DNA of 64,000 nucleotides from Pseudopithomyces maydicus (Eukaryota > Ascomycota > Dothideomycetes > Pleosporales > Didymosphaeriaceae), in contig JANTUC010000007.1 of assembly GCA_026873275.1 (NCBI GenBank), positions 372,001-436,000 of the forward strand, read 5' to 3'. Under the pieces are notes generated by a model. That model searched no databases, was not told the origin of the DNA, and worked only from the letters and a program-made list of their open reading frames with translations. This document shows, piece by piece, positions 11,275-24,959 of the stretch. A program made the translations under genes and the position numbers. The first letter of the stretch is position 1. Each line of letters begins with the position of its first letter.

Positions 11275-12360
11275 ATGGCAAGCCTCACGTCGACCGATCT
11301 TGTGAACCAGGCTCCTCCTGTAGGTTCGCATGCTCCAATTGTAGATGCGCACTCACTCACCAAGTACAGGGAACCAAACTATGGGTTCGACATCTCGTCC
11401 GACGATTCCATTTTAACAGCAATTAATGCCCACAGCTTCTCCACGTAGGGAACCTCGAAGCGGACGAAGGCTGGATGAAGCGCGGCGGCAATGGGACCAC
11501 ACTCTCCAACCTGAACCCCGAGAAACTTCGCCGCAAGCTGGTCATGCTGTCGATCCTCATCGAGCACCCTACTGAAGGTCTAATCCTCTGGGAAACAGGC
11601 GCTGGAGACGTGAGTACATGCATATGAGCTCTACCCAGTGGTATCAGAACTGACAGACATCCACCCCCAAGGATTACCCCGAAGTCGTCGGCGCCCCTAT
11701 CAACGACATATTCGCCCGGGTAGACCACGACAAATCGATGGAATTATCAGCCCAGATCAAAAAGACAGGACATGATATTAAAGACGTCAAAGCCGTCATC
11801 ATCGGACATCTCCATCTAGACCACGCAGGCGGCCTAGATCCTTTCCGCAACACGGGAATCCCCATGTACGTTTTTTCTTTTTCTCAAAAACTCCACAGCG
11901 TTGCAATAACTAACCCCACCATCTAACCAGCTACGCCCACGAGCTCGAACTCAAATACGCCTTCTACGCCGTCGCCACCAAAACCGACCTCGGCGTCTAC
12001 CTCCCGCACTACCTCACCTTCGACTTCAACTGGGTGCCCTTCCACGGCCCCTACTTCGAGGTCGCGCAGGGCATAAACCTGCATCACTCGCCGGGGCACA
12101 CGCCCGGCTTGTGCATCATGCAGGTCAACCTTGCCGAGTCCGGGAGTTGGATTTTCACGAGCGATCAGTACCATGTGAAGGAGAATTGGGAGAACGATGT
12201 CCCGCAGGGGTGGTTGGCTAGGGACCACGAGTCGTGGTGCAGGAGTCATCAGATGATCAAGGGGTTGGCGAGGCGGACGGGGGCGAAGGTGGTGCTGGGG
12301 CATTGTCATGATACGATTAAGGATTTGGGGTTGGAGTTTGCGCCGAAGGCGTATATGTAG
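11275..12360 (+). CDS. Metallo-beta-lactamase-fold lactonase (AHL-lactonase-like)
   Basis: Four exons restore one frame: 11275-11319, 11436-11609, 11672-11865 and 11931-12360, giving 280 residues. Exon 2 onwards gives LEADEGWMKRGGNGTTLSN and LSILIEHPTEGLILWETGAG, then the zinc-binding HLHLDH at residues about 119-124 inside VKAVIIGHLHLDHAGGL. The second shell is INLHHSPGHTPGLCIM and SDQYHVKENW, and the last ligand is near LGHCHD. This is the pattern of quorum-quenching N-acyl-homoserine-lactone or other lactone hydrolases, which use a dinuclear zinc site. No secretion signal is seen, so the enzyme is probably intracellular. Exon 1 is the least certain part: GTAGGT at 11320 is the only good donor found that is in phase with the exon-2 acceptor at 11435. 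Confidence 0.85.
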
Positions 12361-12516
12361 GTGGTGTAGTTGTGGTGGAGTGTATACGTGCATGTAGCAT
12401 TGGATATGTATGTGAATATTATAATTTGGATTTCGTCATGTCCTCATTATCTACAGTGTGTATACTACATTATCTGTCAGGCCTTCAGCGCACAAAGTAG
12501 GTGCGACACCACCTAC

Positions 12517-13594
12517 TTACTTGCGCGACGGGTCTGAAGGGTCGCCCACGACGTTCAAGAAAGCCTGGTGGACGTGCTCTGTCAAGTCGCCAGCCTGAAG
12601 ACTCCTTCCCTTCTCTGTGAACGCCAGCCTCGAGCACTCCCTCGTGATAGCCGAACCGCCATACGCTGCTAGTGCGAGCGTCTCCGCAGGCTCCATGTCA
12701 CCTTCGTGGTCCCAAATCTTGTCATGGTACGCCTTCCTGTACGCCAGCAACGTGGCCAAGCTACCTGTCAGTGTGTCACCCTGTCCACCCGAGCGCTTGA
12801 GACCGCCTTCGCCCTCCGACACTAAGGTGTGTGTTCCATTAGAAATGTAGTCCTTCGCGCCCTTCTGAATGATCGTCACACCACCGAATGCCTTTGCCAA
12901 CTTCGAGCACAGCTCTGTGGGATCCCCTTCCTCAACGTTGACGCCCTTTGCCTTGGCCAGCCGCCCGAACTCCACAACGTTGGGCGTGAGAATGCACTCG
13001 GTGCATCCTTCCACCAACTCGGGCCTCGTCTGTGCAAGGTACAACCCATCCGCATCCAGTACGAACGGGATGCCCTGTTTCCGCGCCTCTTTAATGACAT
13101 TGGCGCAAGTTTCCTGCATGAGCTTGTCGCGGCCAAGACCCGGTCCAATAACAATGACGTGCAGACGGGAAAGCATTCCTACGACCTCTGAGGAGACGCT
13201 CTCGAGAGATTCGGATTGGGCAAGGTTCTTGGATTGCCGCATGTATGGGTGAACCATAAGGTTGGGAGAGTATGTTTTGATGACGGCGCCAGCGCCAGGT
13301 TCACAAATGACGTGGGACTAGATGGTTTGTTAGAAACTAATTTAGGATCAGGTGGTTTACTGTGTACCATGTCGCAGCCGAGCTTTGCGGACGCCATCGC
13401 GGAGAAGTAGGGAGCACCAGTGTAGTCTTCGCTGCCGCCGATGACGGCCACACGACCTAATTGACCTTTCCAAAGCGTTAGAACTTCGTTTTTCGTCAAT
13501 ATGAATTAGACCTACCTTTATGAAAGCTCTCGAGCATGGGCGGGATCATCTTGTAGACCTTGCCCAAGATCTCTTTCCTGGACGCGCTCGCCAT
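12517..13594 (-). CDS. NNR2: ATP-dependent (S)-NAD(P)H-hydrate dehydratase
   Basis: Three exons on the minus strand: 13594-13516, 13465-13368 and 13317-12517, giving 325 residues. It opens MASASRKEILGKVYKMIPPM and continues GRVAVIGGSEDYTGAPYFSA, VICEPGAGAVIK, VIVIGPGLGRD, FVLDADGLYL, LTPNVVEFGRL and the ribokinase-like signature SGGQGDTLTGSLATLLAY, whose Asp is the catalytic base. This is the CARKD/YjeF-C family, which repairs hydrated NADH and NADPH at the cost of ATP (metabolite repair). The family is often dual-located in cytosol and mitochondria; the N terminus here has no obvious presequence. The length matches fungal members. The gene converges on the lactonase, with about 155 bp between the stops. 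Confidence 0.95.
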
Positions 13595-14609
13595 TGTGGT
13601 GGTGTTTTTAGGGTATACGGAGCTGTAGGGGGCAATGTGGAAGGTGTTTGGATGTTTAGACTAGGCTGTAGATTGTCTGTTGTAGAGGTAAATCTTTTGA
13701 AGGTCTGCGAGTTTGATCAGAGCTGTTTCGTTGTGTGAGGTCATAGCCTGGTCATGCCAAAATCGGGCCCGCGGGGCTAGCCTTAACGCCACGATCTTCG
13801 GAGTACTGCAAGGCTTAGCGAGCATAATGATATATTTAAAAATTCACGAGAACGAAGAACAACGTTTCTAAGGTGAGTTATCAGGTATTTTTTTGGGTTC
13901 GCTAAATAACAAATAATGTCTAGAAATATTCCTACCTAGAAGTAACTCACACATAATAGTAACTCATAACTACCAGTAGTAACTCATACCCAGAAGTAAC
14001 TTATACCCAGAAGTAACTCATACCTAATAGTAATCTATACCTATTATTAGTAAATTATACCTGCCAGTATTAACTTACAATTGGCAGTAATTTATAACTA
14101 CTAGTAATAATAACTTACGCCTAGAAGTAACCCGCCCTCATTAGTAACTCATGTCTACCGATAATAACGGATCCCTGCCAGGAGTAAATTGTACCTAAAA
14201 GTAGTTCATAACTATCAGCAGTGACTCACATCAAGGAGTAACTCAAACCTATAATTAACCCATGCCTACCAATAGTGACTCGTACCAGCCGGTAGTAATT
14301 CACGCCCAGAAGTAGCTTGATATTTAGCAATGTTTCACATATCGCGGTTGGTAATCGGTACAAAGGTAACATAAGACCATCAGACTTTAAATTCCTATCA
14401 TGTACAAAAAGTTCCCTGTTATCCGTACATATGCACGATTCAAAGAAACCCCCAGCTCCGTATAACACCATGCATCCGACATGACCTCGGTCATCTCTAT
14501 AAAATCGCGAACACGCGATAATTATGTACCCTGGTACGCATCGCCAACAGCCCAAAACAATATAGGCGCAACACGATACCAACCCTCTACCCTCTTCCAG
14601 GACACTCAA
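13595..14609. other. Intergenic, largely repeat-derived
   Basis: About 1 kb with no supported gene; most of it is the decayed minisatellite listed separately. The flanking DNA is AT-rich. Confidence 0.6.
13920..14325. repeat. Diverged AT-rich minisatellite, unit about 17 bp
   Basis: Roughly twenty imperfect copies of a unit like AGTAACTCATACCCAGA follow each other. The clearest block is about 13974-14045, where the 17-bp spacing is exact. Copies further out are mutated and vary in spacing. Confidence 0.85.
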
Positions 14610-17475
14610 CTACCGTGACCTCGACCGTCCCTCAACCTGCGCCTTCGGCACCGCATTCTGTATCCTCAACCACTCGCCATTAAACGCGTTCACGAGCCAC
14701 GTGCTCAATTCTGCGACCCTTGTCAGTAATCTTTTCCCAAATCATATCGAATGGGCGTGGTATGACTCACTGTCATAGACAATCTTGTTTGCGTTATGGA
14801 AATATATACTGTGATCCGAGTCGGGGAAGAAATGCACGTCGTAGTTCTCGACACCCGCGAGATCCAGCTTATCAAGCAGAGTCGCCGTGTTCTGCATGTG
14901 CACGTTGTCATCCGCGATGCCGTGCATGACGAGGAAGCGGACGTTTTGGGATAGCGATTGGACGTCTTGGATGCTGGAGTTTTCGTAGCCGGCCGGGTTG
15001 TTTTGCGGGGTGTGCATGTAGCGTTCGGTGTAGACGGAGTCTAGATGAGGTGAGTATCGTGTCGTATGGTATTATGACATGTGGATTTCAACGAGGGAAC
15101 TTACCATAGAATCTCCAGTCGGTCACAGGGGCAACAGCCATACCGTACTTGAACGTCTTGCCGCCGTCGAGCTCCAGCGTCTTGAGCGTGGTGAAACCGC
15201 CGTAGCTCCAGCCCCAGATGGCAATCCTCTCCTCGTCAACGTACTTTTTCTTTGCCCACATCTTGGCTACGGCAATCTGGTCGTGTGCCTCGTAACCTCC
15301 AATGTTACCGCGGGTGATGCAGCGCAGCTTTCTACCGAGAAAGCCGGTTCCGCGCCCGTCGACGGTGACGACGATGTAGCCAAGGCTAGAGGCAACGTAT
15401 GACTGGAAGGTGACGGAGAATCTCTTGTCGACGGATTGTGAGCCAGGACCGCTGTATTGAAAGAAGAGGACGGGATATTTGCGCTTCTCGTTGAAGTGGG
15501 GTGGGCGACGCTCGACGACGTTGAGTTTGAAACCATCTACATCGACGGTCTGGTAGTTGAGGATTGGGAGTTCGTGCTGTTGAGCGAATTTCTCTAGCTT
15601 CTTGTTTTCCTCGATGGTCTTTTCGAACTTGGATGAGGTGGATTGCGTGCTGATGATTTTTTGCCATGGGACACTAGGTCCTTCGTGGGTGATCAGAGCG
15701 TATCCACCTCCGGTGGAGAAGGAAGCATCGTAGTATCCAGCGGCAGCATTGTCCATGACCTCTTTCTTGTCAGTGCCATCCAACTTGACAACATAAGGAT
15801 GGCGTTCCATTGACCCTCGTTCGGTGGAGATGTAGTAAACAAGGTTGTTCTTCAGGTCAACCCGAGAGGGCGCGTCCACTACCTCCCATTCACCCTTAGT
15901 AAGTAATATGGGCTCAGCGTTATCGAGAGGTGTGAAGTATCCGATATGATCGTAGCCCTCGTGAATGATGGTGTCGACATATCCGTCTTCATTGCGTCCA
16001 TTCTGAGGGTCAGCCGGTACAAAAGTCGTCGTGTGGGAAACTTCCATCCAACCACCATCCAAAGCCTGTACATCATCGGTACGTACAGTTTTACCCGTTC
16101 GTTTGCCGACATCCATCAATATCATCTTCAAGACGTCGCTCTCGCGATTTGTCTCGCGAACGAGCACCTGCTTGTTCCTCGTCCAGATAACTTCAGTGAT
16201 GAGCCGGTCGTGGTCAGTAAAGTCATTTTCGATGGCAACGTTGAAAACCTCGCCCTGCTCAACATCATAAAACTGGATATCCACAATTGGATTCGGTGAG
16301 CCTGCCTTGGGATACTTGATATGGCGAACCTCGGGATAGTTCTCTTCTCCAGGTTTGGGCTTCTTTCCGCTGGGTCGGGAAACGAAGTATTGAACTGGAA
16401 AGGTGGGAACCGTCGACTCGTTTGTGCGAAGAAACGCGATGTATTTGCCATCCTCGGACCACCATGTCGCACTGTTTCCGGCGAATACCTCCTCTTCGTA
16501 TACCCAGTCTGGTACACCATAGAATAGCTGGGTGCCTCCATCTTTCGTGATTGGTATTACCTCCTCGGAGTCCAACTTACGAAGGTACATATTGTTCTTT
16601 CTAGTAAATACCACCGCGTCGGACTGTGGCGACCACGAAGCCAATTGTACGATGCCATCTGGTTGTGCCGGATCGAGAGGCTCAGCTGTTTGAGTCTCAA
16701 CATCGAAGATGTAGTACTTCCCGGTAAACGAGTGCCTCCAATTCTTCTCTTCATCTGCAATGGCGAGCACCTTCTTGAAATCCTTGCTCGGCCAGTAGTT
16801 ATTCGGGTAGACGAACTCTCCATCGATCTGGAAATTCCGAGTCTTCATCAACACTCTCCTGCTCGAGGCAGCCTGTGCCGTGCCCTGGTCTCTAATGCTC
16901 TCTACCGTCAGAAACCCGTCGTCGGATACGCCTCTTTCAAGCAACAGTCCGTCCTCCCCATTGGGACCTGCGATCCAAGACACGCCCTGTCTATTTCCGT
17001 ACCATTGTCCTTGAAGTACACTGTCCAGAGTGACTTTCTTTCCCGAGCCTTTGGTTGCAGTTGCGAGCGGGTCGTGTGGTTTCGTAGAGACGTGCTTATA
17101 GTTGCCGTTGAACAGGAAGGAGAACAAAGCGAGGCCCCAACCAACTACACAGATGGTGCCAATGATCCAAAGAAGACGGCGCGCCTTCTTGTCTACGGGC
17201 TGGAGGCCATGCGACAACCCATCCTCGATGTCGAAGCGTTCGCGCCGGCGTTCAGGCTCCGCGTTGTCGTCGTCCCTGTACTTCTCCCCGAACCTCGTTC
17301 GCGATGCGCCGTTTGTCGCATTGTCCTGGATGTGTTCCAGCACCAGCGACGTGGTGGAGATGGAAGATACAGAGCTTCCCGATCCTTCTGCAGAGTCGCG
17401 GGAGGGTGTATCGGCGCCCGCACGGGTGAGCGGCTCGGTCTCCTCGTCGTTCACGGCGCGCTCACGAGGGCTCAT
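14610..17475 (-). CDS. dapB: Type IV dipeptidyl aminopeptidase, vacuolar (DapB/Dap2-like)
   Basis: Three exons: 17475-15105, 15040-14771 and 14710-14610, giving 913 residues, the usual length for fungal DPAP-B. A charged cytoplasmic tail of about 100 residues is followed by one membrane span (residues about 101-122, LLWIIGTICVVGWGLALFSF), so it is a type II membrane protein. The beta-propeller DPPIV N domain follows, then the alpha/beta-hydrolase domain. The catalytic triad is visible: Ser757 in GWSYGG, Asp in HGIADDNVH and His in DSDHSI. The enzyme removes X-Pro and X-Ala dipeptides from peptide N termini in the vacuole. The last exon reads DKLSTWLVNAFNGEW, as expected. The long tail could carry sorting information; Ste13-like Golgi location is the alternative. 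Confidence 0.95.
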
Positions 17476-18224
17476 GATGTTGGCTGTAACTGGAAAGCGT
17501 AGCTCTATACGATCATGGTAATTAAACGATTTGGCTTAACGGCACTGTAGGTATTCTACCCAACCGTTGAAAGTATATGGTACAAGGTATACAGGGGAAA
17601 CGTGGTGGTAAGCTTGGGGGCGCGACTGCGGGCGGCTACAGACAAAGCGGCGGAGGGGGCGGAGGAGACGCGGAGGTTCGAGAGGTGGCCGAAACGAACA
17701 AGCCCGCCGCAGCCACACTCGAGGCTACCATCAGCTTCACAAGACTACGCCACCAACCACAGTAGTTCATTAATTAATGTATTCGTAGCCGAAAGAGAGC
17801 ACACTATCTGGACAAAGACCAAGAACCACTTGCTAGCTGCCTCGTCCAAAGTCTGGAATCGGCTTTACTTCTCTAACACTAATACATTCTGATTTCAGAA
17901 CCGCGACCAGTTTCAGAACCATTCAGGGACCATCCATCAGAGCCTGGGGGACTCAAAACTGACATGTTCCAGGAGGGCTTCCGAGGAGCATGTGTTTGTC
18001 CACATGCCCATCACCCAACACTACCTTAGTGCATTTTTTGCGAGGTCAGACGAGGAAATCCTTAGCCATAGCCCAGCTACAGCATTGTCAACCACACGAC
18101 TATTTTGGTCCAACGTGATCGTTGTCCATTGTGAAGCTCACTGAATCTTCTGAAGGTCCATTTTTGCCAAACTCGTGAATGGCCGCCAAGCGCGATCATG
18201 AGACACCGCCCAGGCTCAGTCTTC
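17476..18224. other. Intergenic, dapB upstream region
   Basis: About 750 bp between the dapB start and the end of the Rpb7 gene. No supported gene; short open frames show no similarity. Confidence 0.5.
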
Positions 18225-18959
18225 CTAGGACTGTAGAGGGCCAAGGTAGTCCTGTCAAACAATCAGCCAGGAGCTCCACGAGAAAATACACTAATCCATG
18301 CCAAGATGCGATACGCAACATAGAGAAGAATATGCACACTCAAGGCAAGACATGGAGAAACGTACCTCTTTCACGGTTGCAACAGCAAACTGCTTGTCTA
18401 CCTCAGATCGAATGCCCTTGATCTTGACACGAATATTGGTGCCCTTTTCGATGATCTGGTCGTTGTTGTCGGTCCAATGTGGAGGTGTCGCATTGGCATC
18501 GTATTTGATCTCAGAGGGTATCATCTGTCTACTTTCAGCGCACGAGAATCAAGAGGAGTCGGGGTGCATGTACCGCGCGACTGACGAAGCACTCCAGCGA
18601 GCCACAGCTGACGAAGAAGCCGGAGCGGACGACGGAGGTTACGACGCCGTCCACCTGGGAGTCATTAGCCTTGCTCGAAGACTGATTTATCACGGGCATC
18701 GGTCACATACGACCTCTCCTTTGAACGGCCTCCAGACGATTGCCTTGTAGTGTACCGTGTATTCAGCGGCACCCGAGCCAGGAACAACTTGTCCATCGGA
18801 TATATCGAACGAATCCAAGATGCATACAACAGTGAAGGTGCCTGTATTAGAGCCTTCTTCCTTGGAAAGAAGCTCCCTATGGATGTGCGAGCGAATTTGC
18901 GGGCCGAAGTACGAAGGATGCAACGTAATGGTTTTCTCGAGCTCTTTGATAAAGAACAT
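18225..18959 (-). CDS. rpb7: DNA-directed RNA polymerase II subunit Rpb7
   Basis: Four exons: 18959-18711, 18654-18574, 18524-18366 and 18251-18225, all in phase, encoding 171 residues, the same length as the yeast protein. The start MFFIKELEKTITLHPSYFGP is diagnostic, followed by EYTVHYKAIVWRPFKGEV, VVDGVVTSVVRSGFF, MIPSEIKYDANATPP, IIEKGTNIRVKIKGIRSEV and the C terminus VKEDYLGPLQS. Rpb7 pairs with Rpb4 to form the stalk of RNA polymerase II, which contacts nascent RNA through its OB/S1 domain. The final exon is only 27 nt. The ATG at 18959 has a good context (ATCACCATG); an in-frame ATG 33 nt upstream is less likely. Confidence 0.95.
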
Positions 18960-19592
18960 GGTGATGCGACCGGTCGGCAGGCAGGTAGGCAATTTCGGTG
19001 CAGGTAGAGTTCTTGGGTTGGCAAGCGGCGTTGACCAGTTGGCCAGGAGAGGTGCCCTGGGTGACGGATGGAAGTAGCTCGCGCAAGCGAGGACGACAGT
19101 ATTGTATTCTTATTGTGCGCGTGCGTAAAGGCTTGTGAATGAAAGCGCACAGAGGCTCGCGCAAGTCTCAAAGAGACGTGAAGTCGCACCCTTAACTATC
19201 AGGACAGACCCAGTCCATGCACCCTTCCTCCAAGTTGCGCGCGTAGCAATGCTCTAAGGTCCGTCGAAGAGGTCGCGCGGGGCCTCGTGGACAGGTTGTG
19301 GTATAGCTGGGGGTCGTCGACAGCTTTTCGTTGTTGAGTCGCGTACCAAGGGCTGTGAAGCAGGCGCCACGGATTACATAACGCGACATAACACGTGAAA
19401 ACCGCGGCATCTATCGCTGCCGCCGCACCGATCATATCACCCCCAACGTCTCGACCCACCAGCTGCCGCTGCCCGACTCTGTGCCCTGCAGCCCGAGAGC
19501 GCAGTACGACCCTATCGATAGCCCCTCCCGGGCAAGTTATGTCGCCAGCGCTGCCATCCCGGTAACCGATCACTCCAACGACAACTGGCACC
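18960..19592. other. Divergent upstream region between rpb7 and the Mpo1-like gene
   Basis: About 630 bp, moderately GC-rich, with no supported gene. It should hold both promoters. Confidence 0.5.
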
Positions 19593-20353
19593 ATGTCTCT
19601 CAACCTCGAGAAGCAGATGCGCTTCGTACGCCACTGTCCTCCCTACATACCGTCTATCGCAGAGCTAACTGAAGTACAGTATGGCGCTTACCATCACAAC
19701 AAAGTATGGCCACTGACTCAACCTGCGAGCCCCTCGCTTCCGCTCACACTCCGTGTTTCCAGGTCAATATTGGCATACACATTGTCTGCGTGCCCCTCAT
19801 CCTCTTCACGACTATTGTTCTCGTACGTCTTACTGGGTATTCCACCCGGAAAAACATAAATGTCTAATTATCTTAGTTCACGAACACGCCCGCAGTACCG
19901 CTGCCTTCATGGCTGACCATCCCCAACCTGCCCCTCAATCTCGCCTCCTTCTTCCTGGTCATATATGCGACGACATATTTGCTCATGGAGCCTGTGGCCG
20001 GGGCCATGCTCACACCTTTATTGGTCGCCGGAACCGCGTACGGCAACCACCTTACTTCCACGTATGGCATGACGGCAAATAAGTGGGCTGGGGGTGTGTT
20101 CCTCGTGTGCTGGATCGCACAGTTCGTGGGGCACGGAAAGTTCGAGGGAAGGGCCCCTGCGCTCTTCGACAACATTGTGCAAGCATTTGTCCTCGCTCCA
20201 TTCTTCGTGTTCTTTGAAGGCCTGTTTGCGCTTGGATACCGCCCAGAGCTGAAGAAGCGAATCGACAAGGCCGTGGAAGACGAGATCCGTAAATACAAAG
20301 AGAAGAAGGGCCAGGTGCCCAACGGCCACGCAAATGGCGACAAGACATCCTAG
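19593..20353 (+). CDS. Mpo1-like / DUF962 membrane protein (2-hydroxy fatty acid dioxygenase family)
   Basis: Four exons: 19593-19625, 19681-19704, 19763-19822 and 19877-20353, giving 197 residues. The first 39 residues read MSLNLEKQMRFYGAYHHNK then VNIGIHIVCVPLILF, the hallmark of the YGL010w/Mpo1 family, including the two conserved histidine pairs (YHHN and later TAYGNH and VGHGKFEGR). Several hydrophobic segments predict a multi-span ER protein. Yeast Mpo1 is an iron-dependent dioxygenase in phytosphingosine degradation that shortens 2-hydroxypalmitate; I infer the same type of reaction. The charged C-terminal tail (KKRIDKAVEDEIRKYKEKK) is usual in fungal homologs. Exon 2 is only 24 nt, easily missed by gene finders. 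Confidence 0.92.
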
Positions 20354-21060
20354 TGTTGTACAAGAGTTCTCAGAATACCAGACAACGGTTAGAGCGCCAA
20401 TGGGTGTAGCGAGACTGCAGACAATCTCGTTAGTAGAGGCAAAGCAAGACACGGTGGTGTTCGCGAGGGGTAACTCGAAGAGAAGAGGTCTTCAAGATTC
20501 AAGGATTTTAATACTCTATCCACGGGTGGTATAAGTAGTATAGCAATGTGTCCAGGTATACGCAGGACAGTTGCGTGGAAGGTCTTGTTTGAAGCGAAGG
20601 ATACCAGTTTATGTCGCATGGATGTAAATAGTAATGCATGCGAGAAGATGTGACGATCACATGTGGAAATTTACTTTCTCTGCTTGACATAATACACATC
20701 TAATAAAAGATCTTCCTTAGTAGTGACGTGTGAGGCAATTGGGATGGTATTGCAGCGGCGTTGGTGTGCAAACAAAACCCTCTCGCGGCTCAGATAGTAT
20801 GCCAGGAACAGCATTTAAATCATCCTGCCAACAAAGGATCGCTGTTCGACGTCGTTCTCGAGACGGTGGTTGCTCTGGGGATGGTCCGGAAAAGTTAGTG
20901 CTGCAACCCAGCCGCTAGCCAGTTCAGGCCCAAGCGTTCCTTCCCTACTTTTCTCACCTCGACCTCAGAGCTCCCGTCTCCTCAACCCATCTCCGCTCAT
21001 CCTCCTTCTGCATCAGCAATTGATCGCAGAACGCCTCAATAACCCCTTGAGGTCATCACA
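20354..21060. other. Intergenic, upstream region of the ATP synthase alpha gene
   Basis: About 700 bp with no supported gene. Pyrimidine-rich tracts near 20930-21050 resemble the leader of a highly expressed fungal gene. Confidence 0.5.
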
Positions 21061-23385
<2,325 letters not shown>

Positions 23386-24959
23386 AGGATGGAATTGTAA
23401 GGAGTGGGTTCTCTCTATTCCAGGAAACTTGCGGGGTAAAACGTGCTGATCGGTTTCTGAGATTAGATGTATAATAGAAGATGCGTCCTCGCCATCAGCT
23501 GTCTCAATAGGAAAATCTCATCTGAAATGGTCAGATGGCATGTCTCCGAAACATCAAAATACCTTTTGCCTCCTCCCTAGTAGTACTTTTCTTGCCTCTG
23601 ATTTCCATTTGGGGCGAGCGGGTGCGTTCGACTTGTATCTAGCCAATCTCATTTTCTGTCTGTTCAATGTGTTGTCCCTGAATGTGAATTGAGTATGTGA
23701 CCTTGATGAGACGAAATCTACGCTACTAAGTTGAGGCTCCGCAGTAATCAACCCTTGGGTAAGGTTGACCCTACTTTACCTGGCTAATGGTAGGTCGAGT
23801 TGTAAAGGGCCATTGTGTTAATGCAGGTATGTAATTCGATGGTCAGCCAATTGCCCTGCTCTTACGTTTTGTATCTAAAAGCTGGACCTGCGCCATAAAT
23901 GTCACTACGATCCACCGAGTCCCGGTAGGAGAGTTCGAATAACGATCATACGAAGCCATACAAATCTCACCCTCTTCTATACATACATCAAGAAATACAG
24001 CCACATTGAGCCGCAGAGTAATCATTAGTGTTGTACCTCAGTCACATTGCTGACTATGCTATGTAAGGTGCTTTACCTATACGCTTATGTATCCTAACAC
24101 ACATACATTCATGCAGCATGTTCATTCGAAGAACAAAATCCATTGCCACTTCTACTTGAACTTCTAGTCCTGACATATTCTTCTCGCGCTGCCTCTATTT
24201 AGGTATAATCTAGAAGATACATGAAATCCTACACCACACTAGATATGAAATACCAATGACACCCATGTGCCACACGCACACTATTCCATATATCGAAGAA
24301 TCTTACCGCACGGTAGAAGGAAGTGTACGCACATTATATTGCGAGTGGTTGAAATACGAGTCGGTACTCGAGACCAGCGGTATCATGAGCGCGTGCTATG
24401 TATGCGGTATTGATTTGATATCGTCGTTGGGGTTTTATCTGGAGGCTTCCTCCTTCTTAGAAGTTGGAGTGTATATGCGAATGGGTATGGGTGGGAATAT
24501 GGGTGTTCAAGGTTGGTCGTGTTCGTAGGGTCGGTTTATTCTGTGTTGTGCTTCTTCTGGTGCGTGAGCAAAGGGAAAGATGAGCTTGTTAGATGGCGAG
24601 AAAGAGCAAAGGAATAGGGAATGGAAGAGTGACGATGTTAGATGTTGTATCTGGCTGCATTAAGTTATGTGGCAACATCTTACAATCTTCAAGTCAAGCA
24701 TGGTAACGCTGTGTGCAACTAAGCCCGACCAGAAGCATCGCTGCACCTGAATAACAACCGACAACCTCATAAGTTCAAGGAACAAGTGTGTCAAAACTCA
24801 TAATAATTACGCCCCACACGAGTAACAGTGTACAACAGGCAATAGTAATACTATTAAAACATATATACCAATCCGTACCCTGAACAACCTAGCTCGAAAC
24901 GACCCTGGATATCATGCAAAAGAACGACGGCAAGGACTACAGCTACCGAAAAGCAATCC
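23386..24959. other. Intergenic, no supported gene
   Basis: About 1.57 kb between the convergent atp1 and CLIP-170 genes. AT-rich, with stop codons frequent in every frame. I see no RNA gene, array or coding remnant. Confidence 0.5.
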
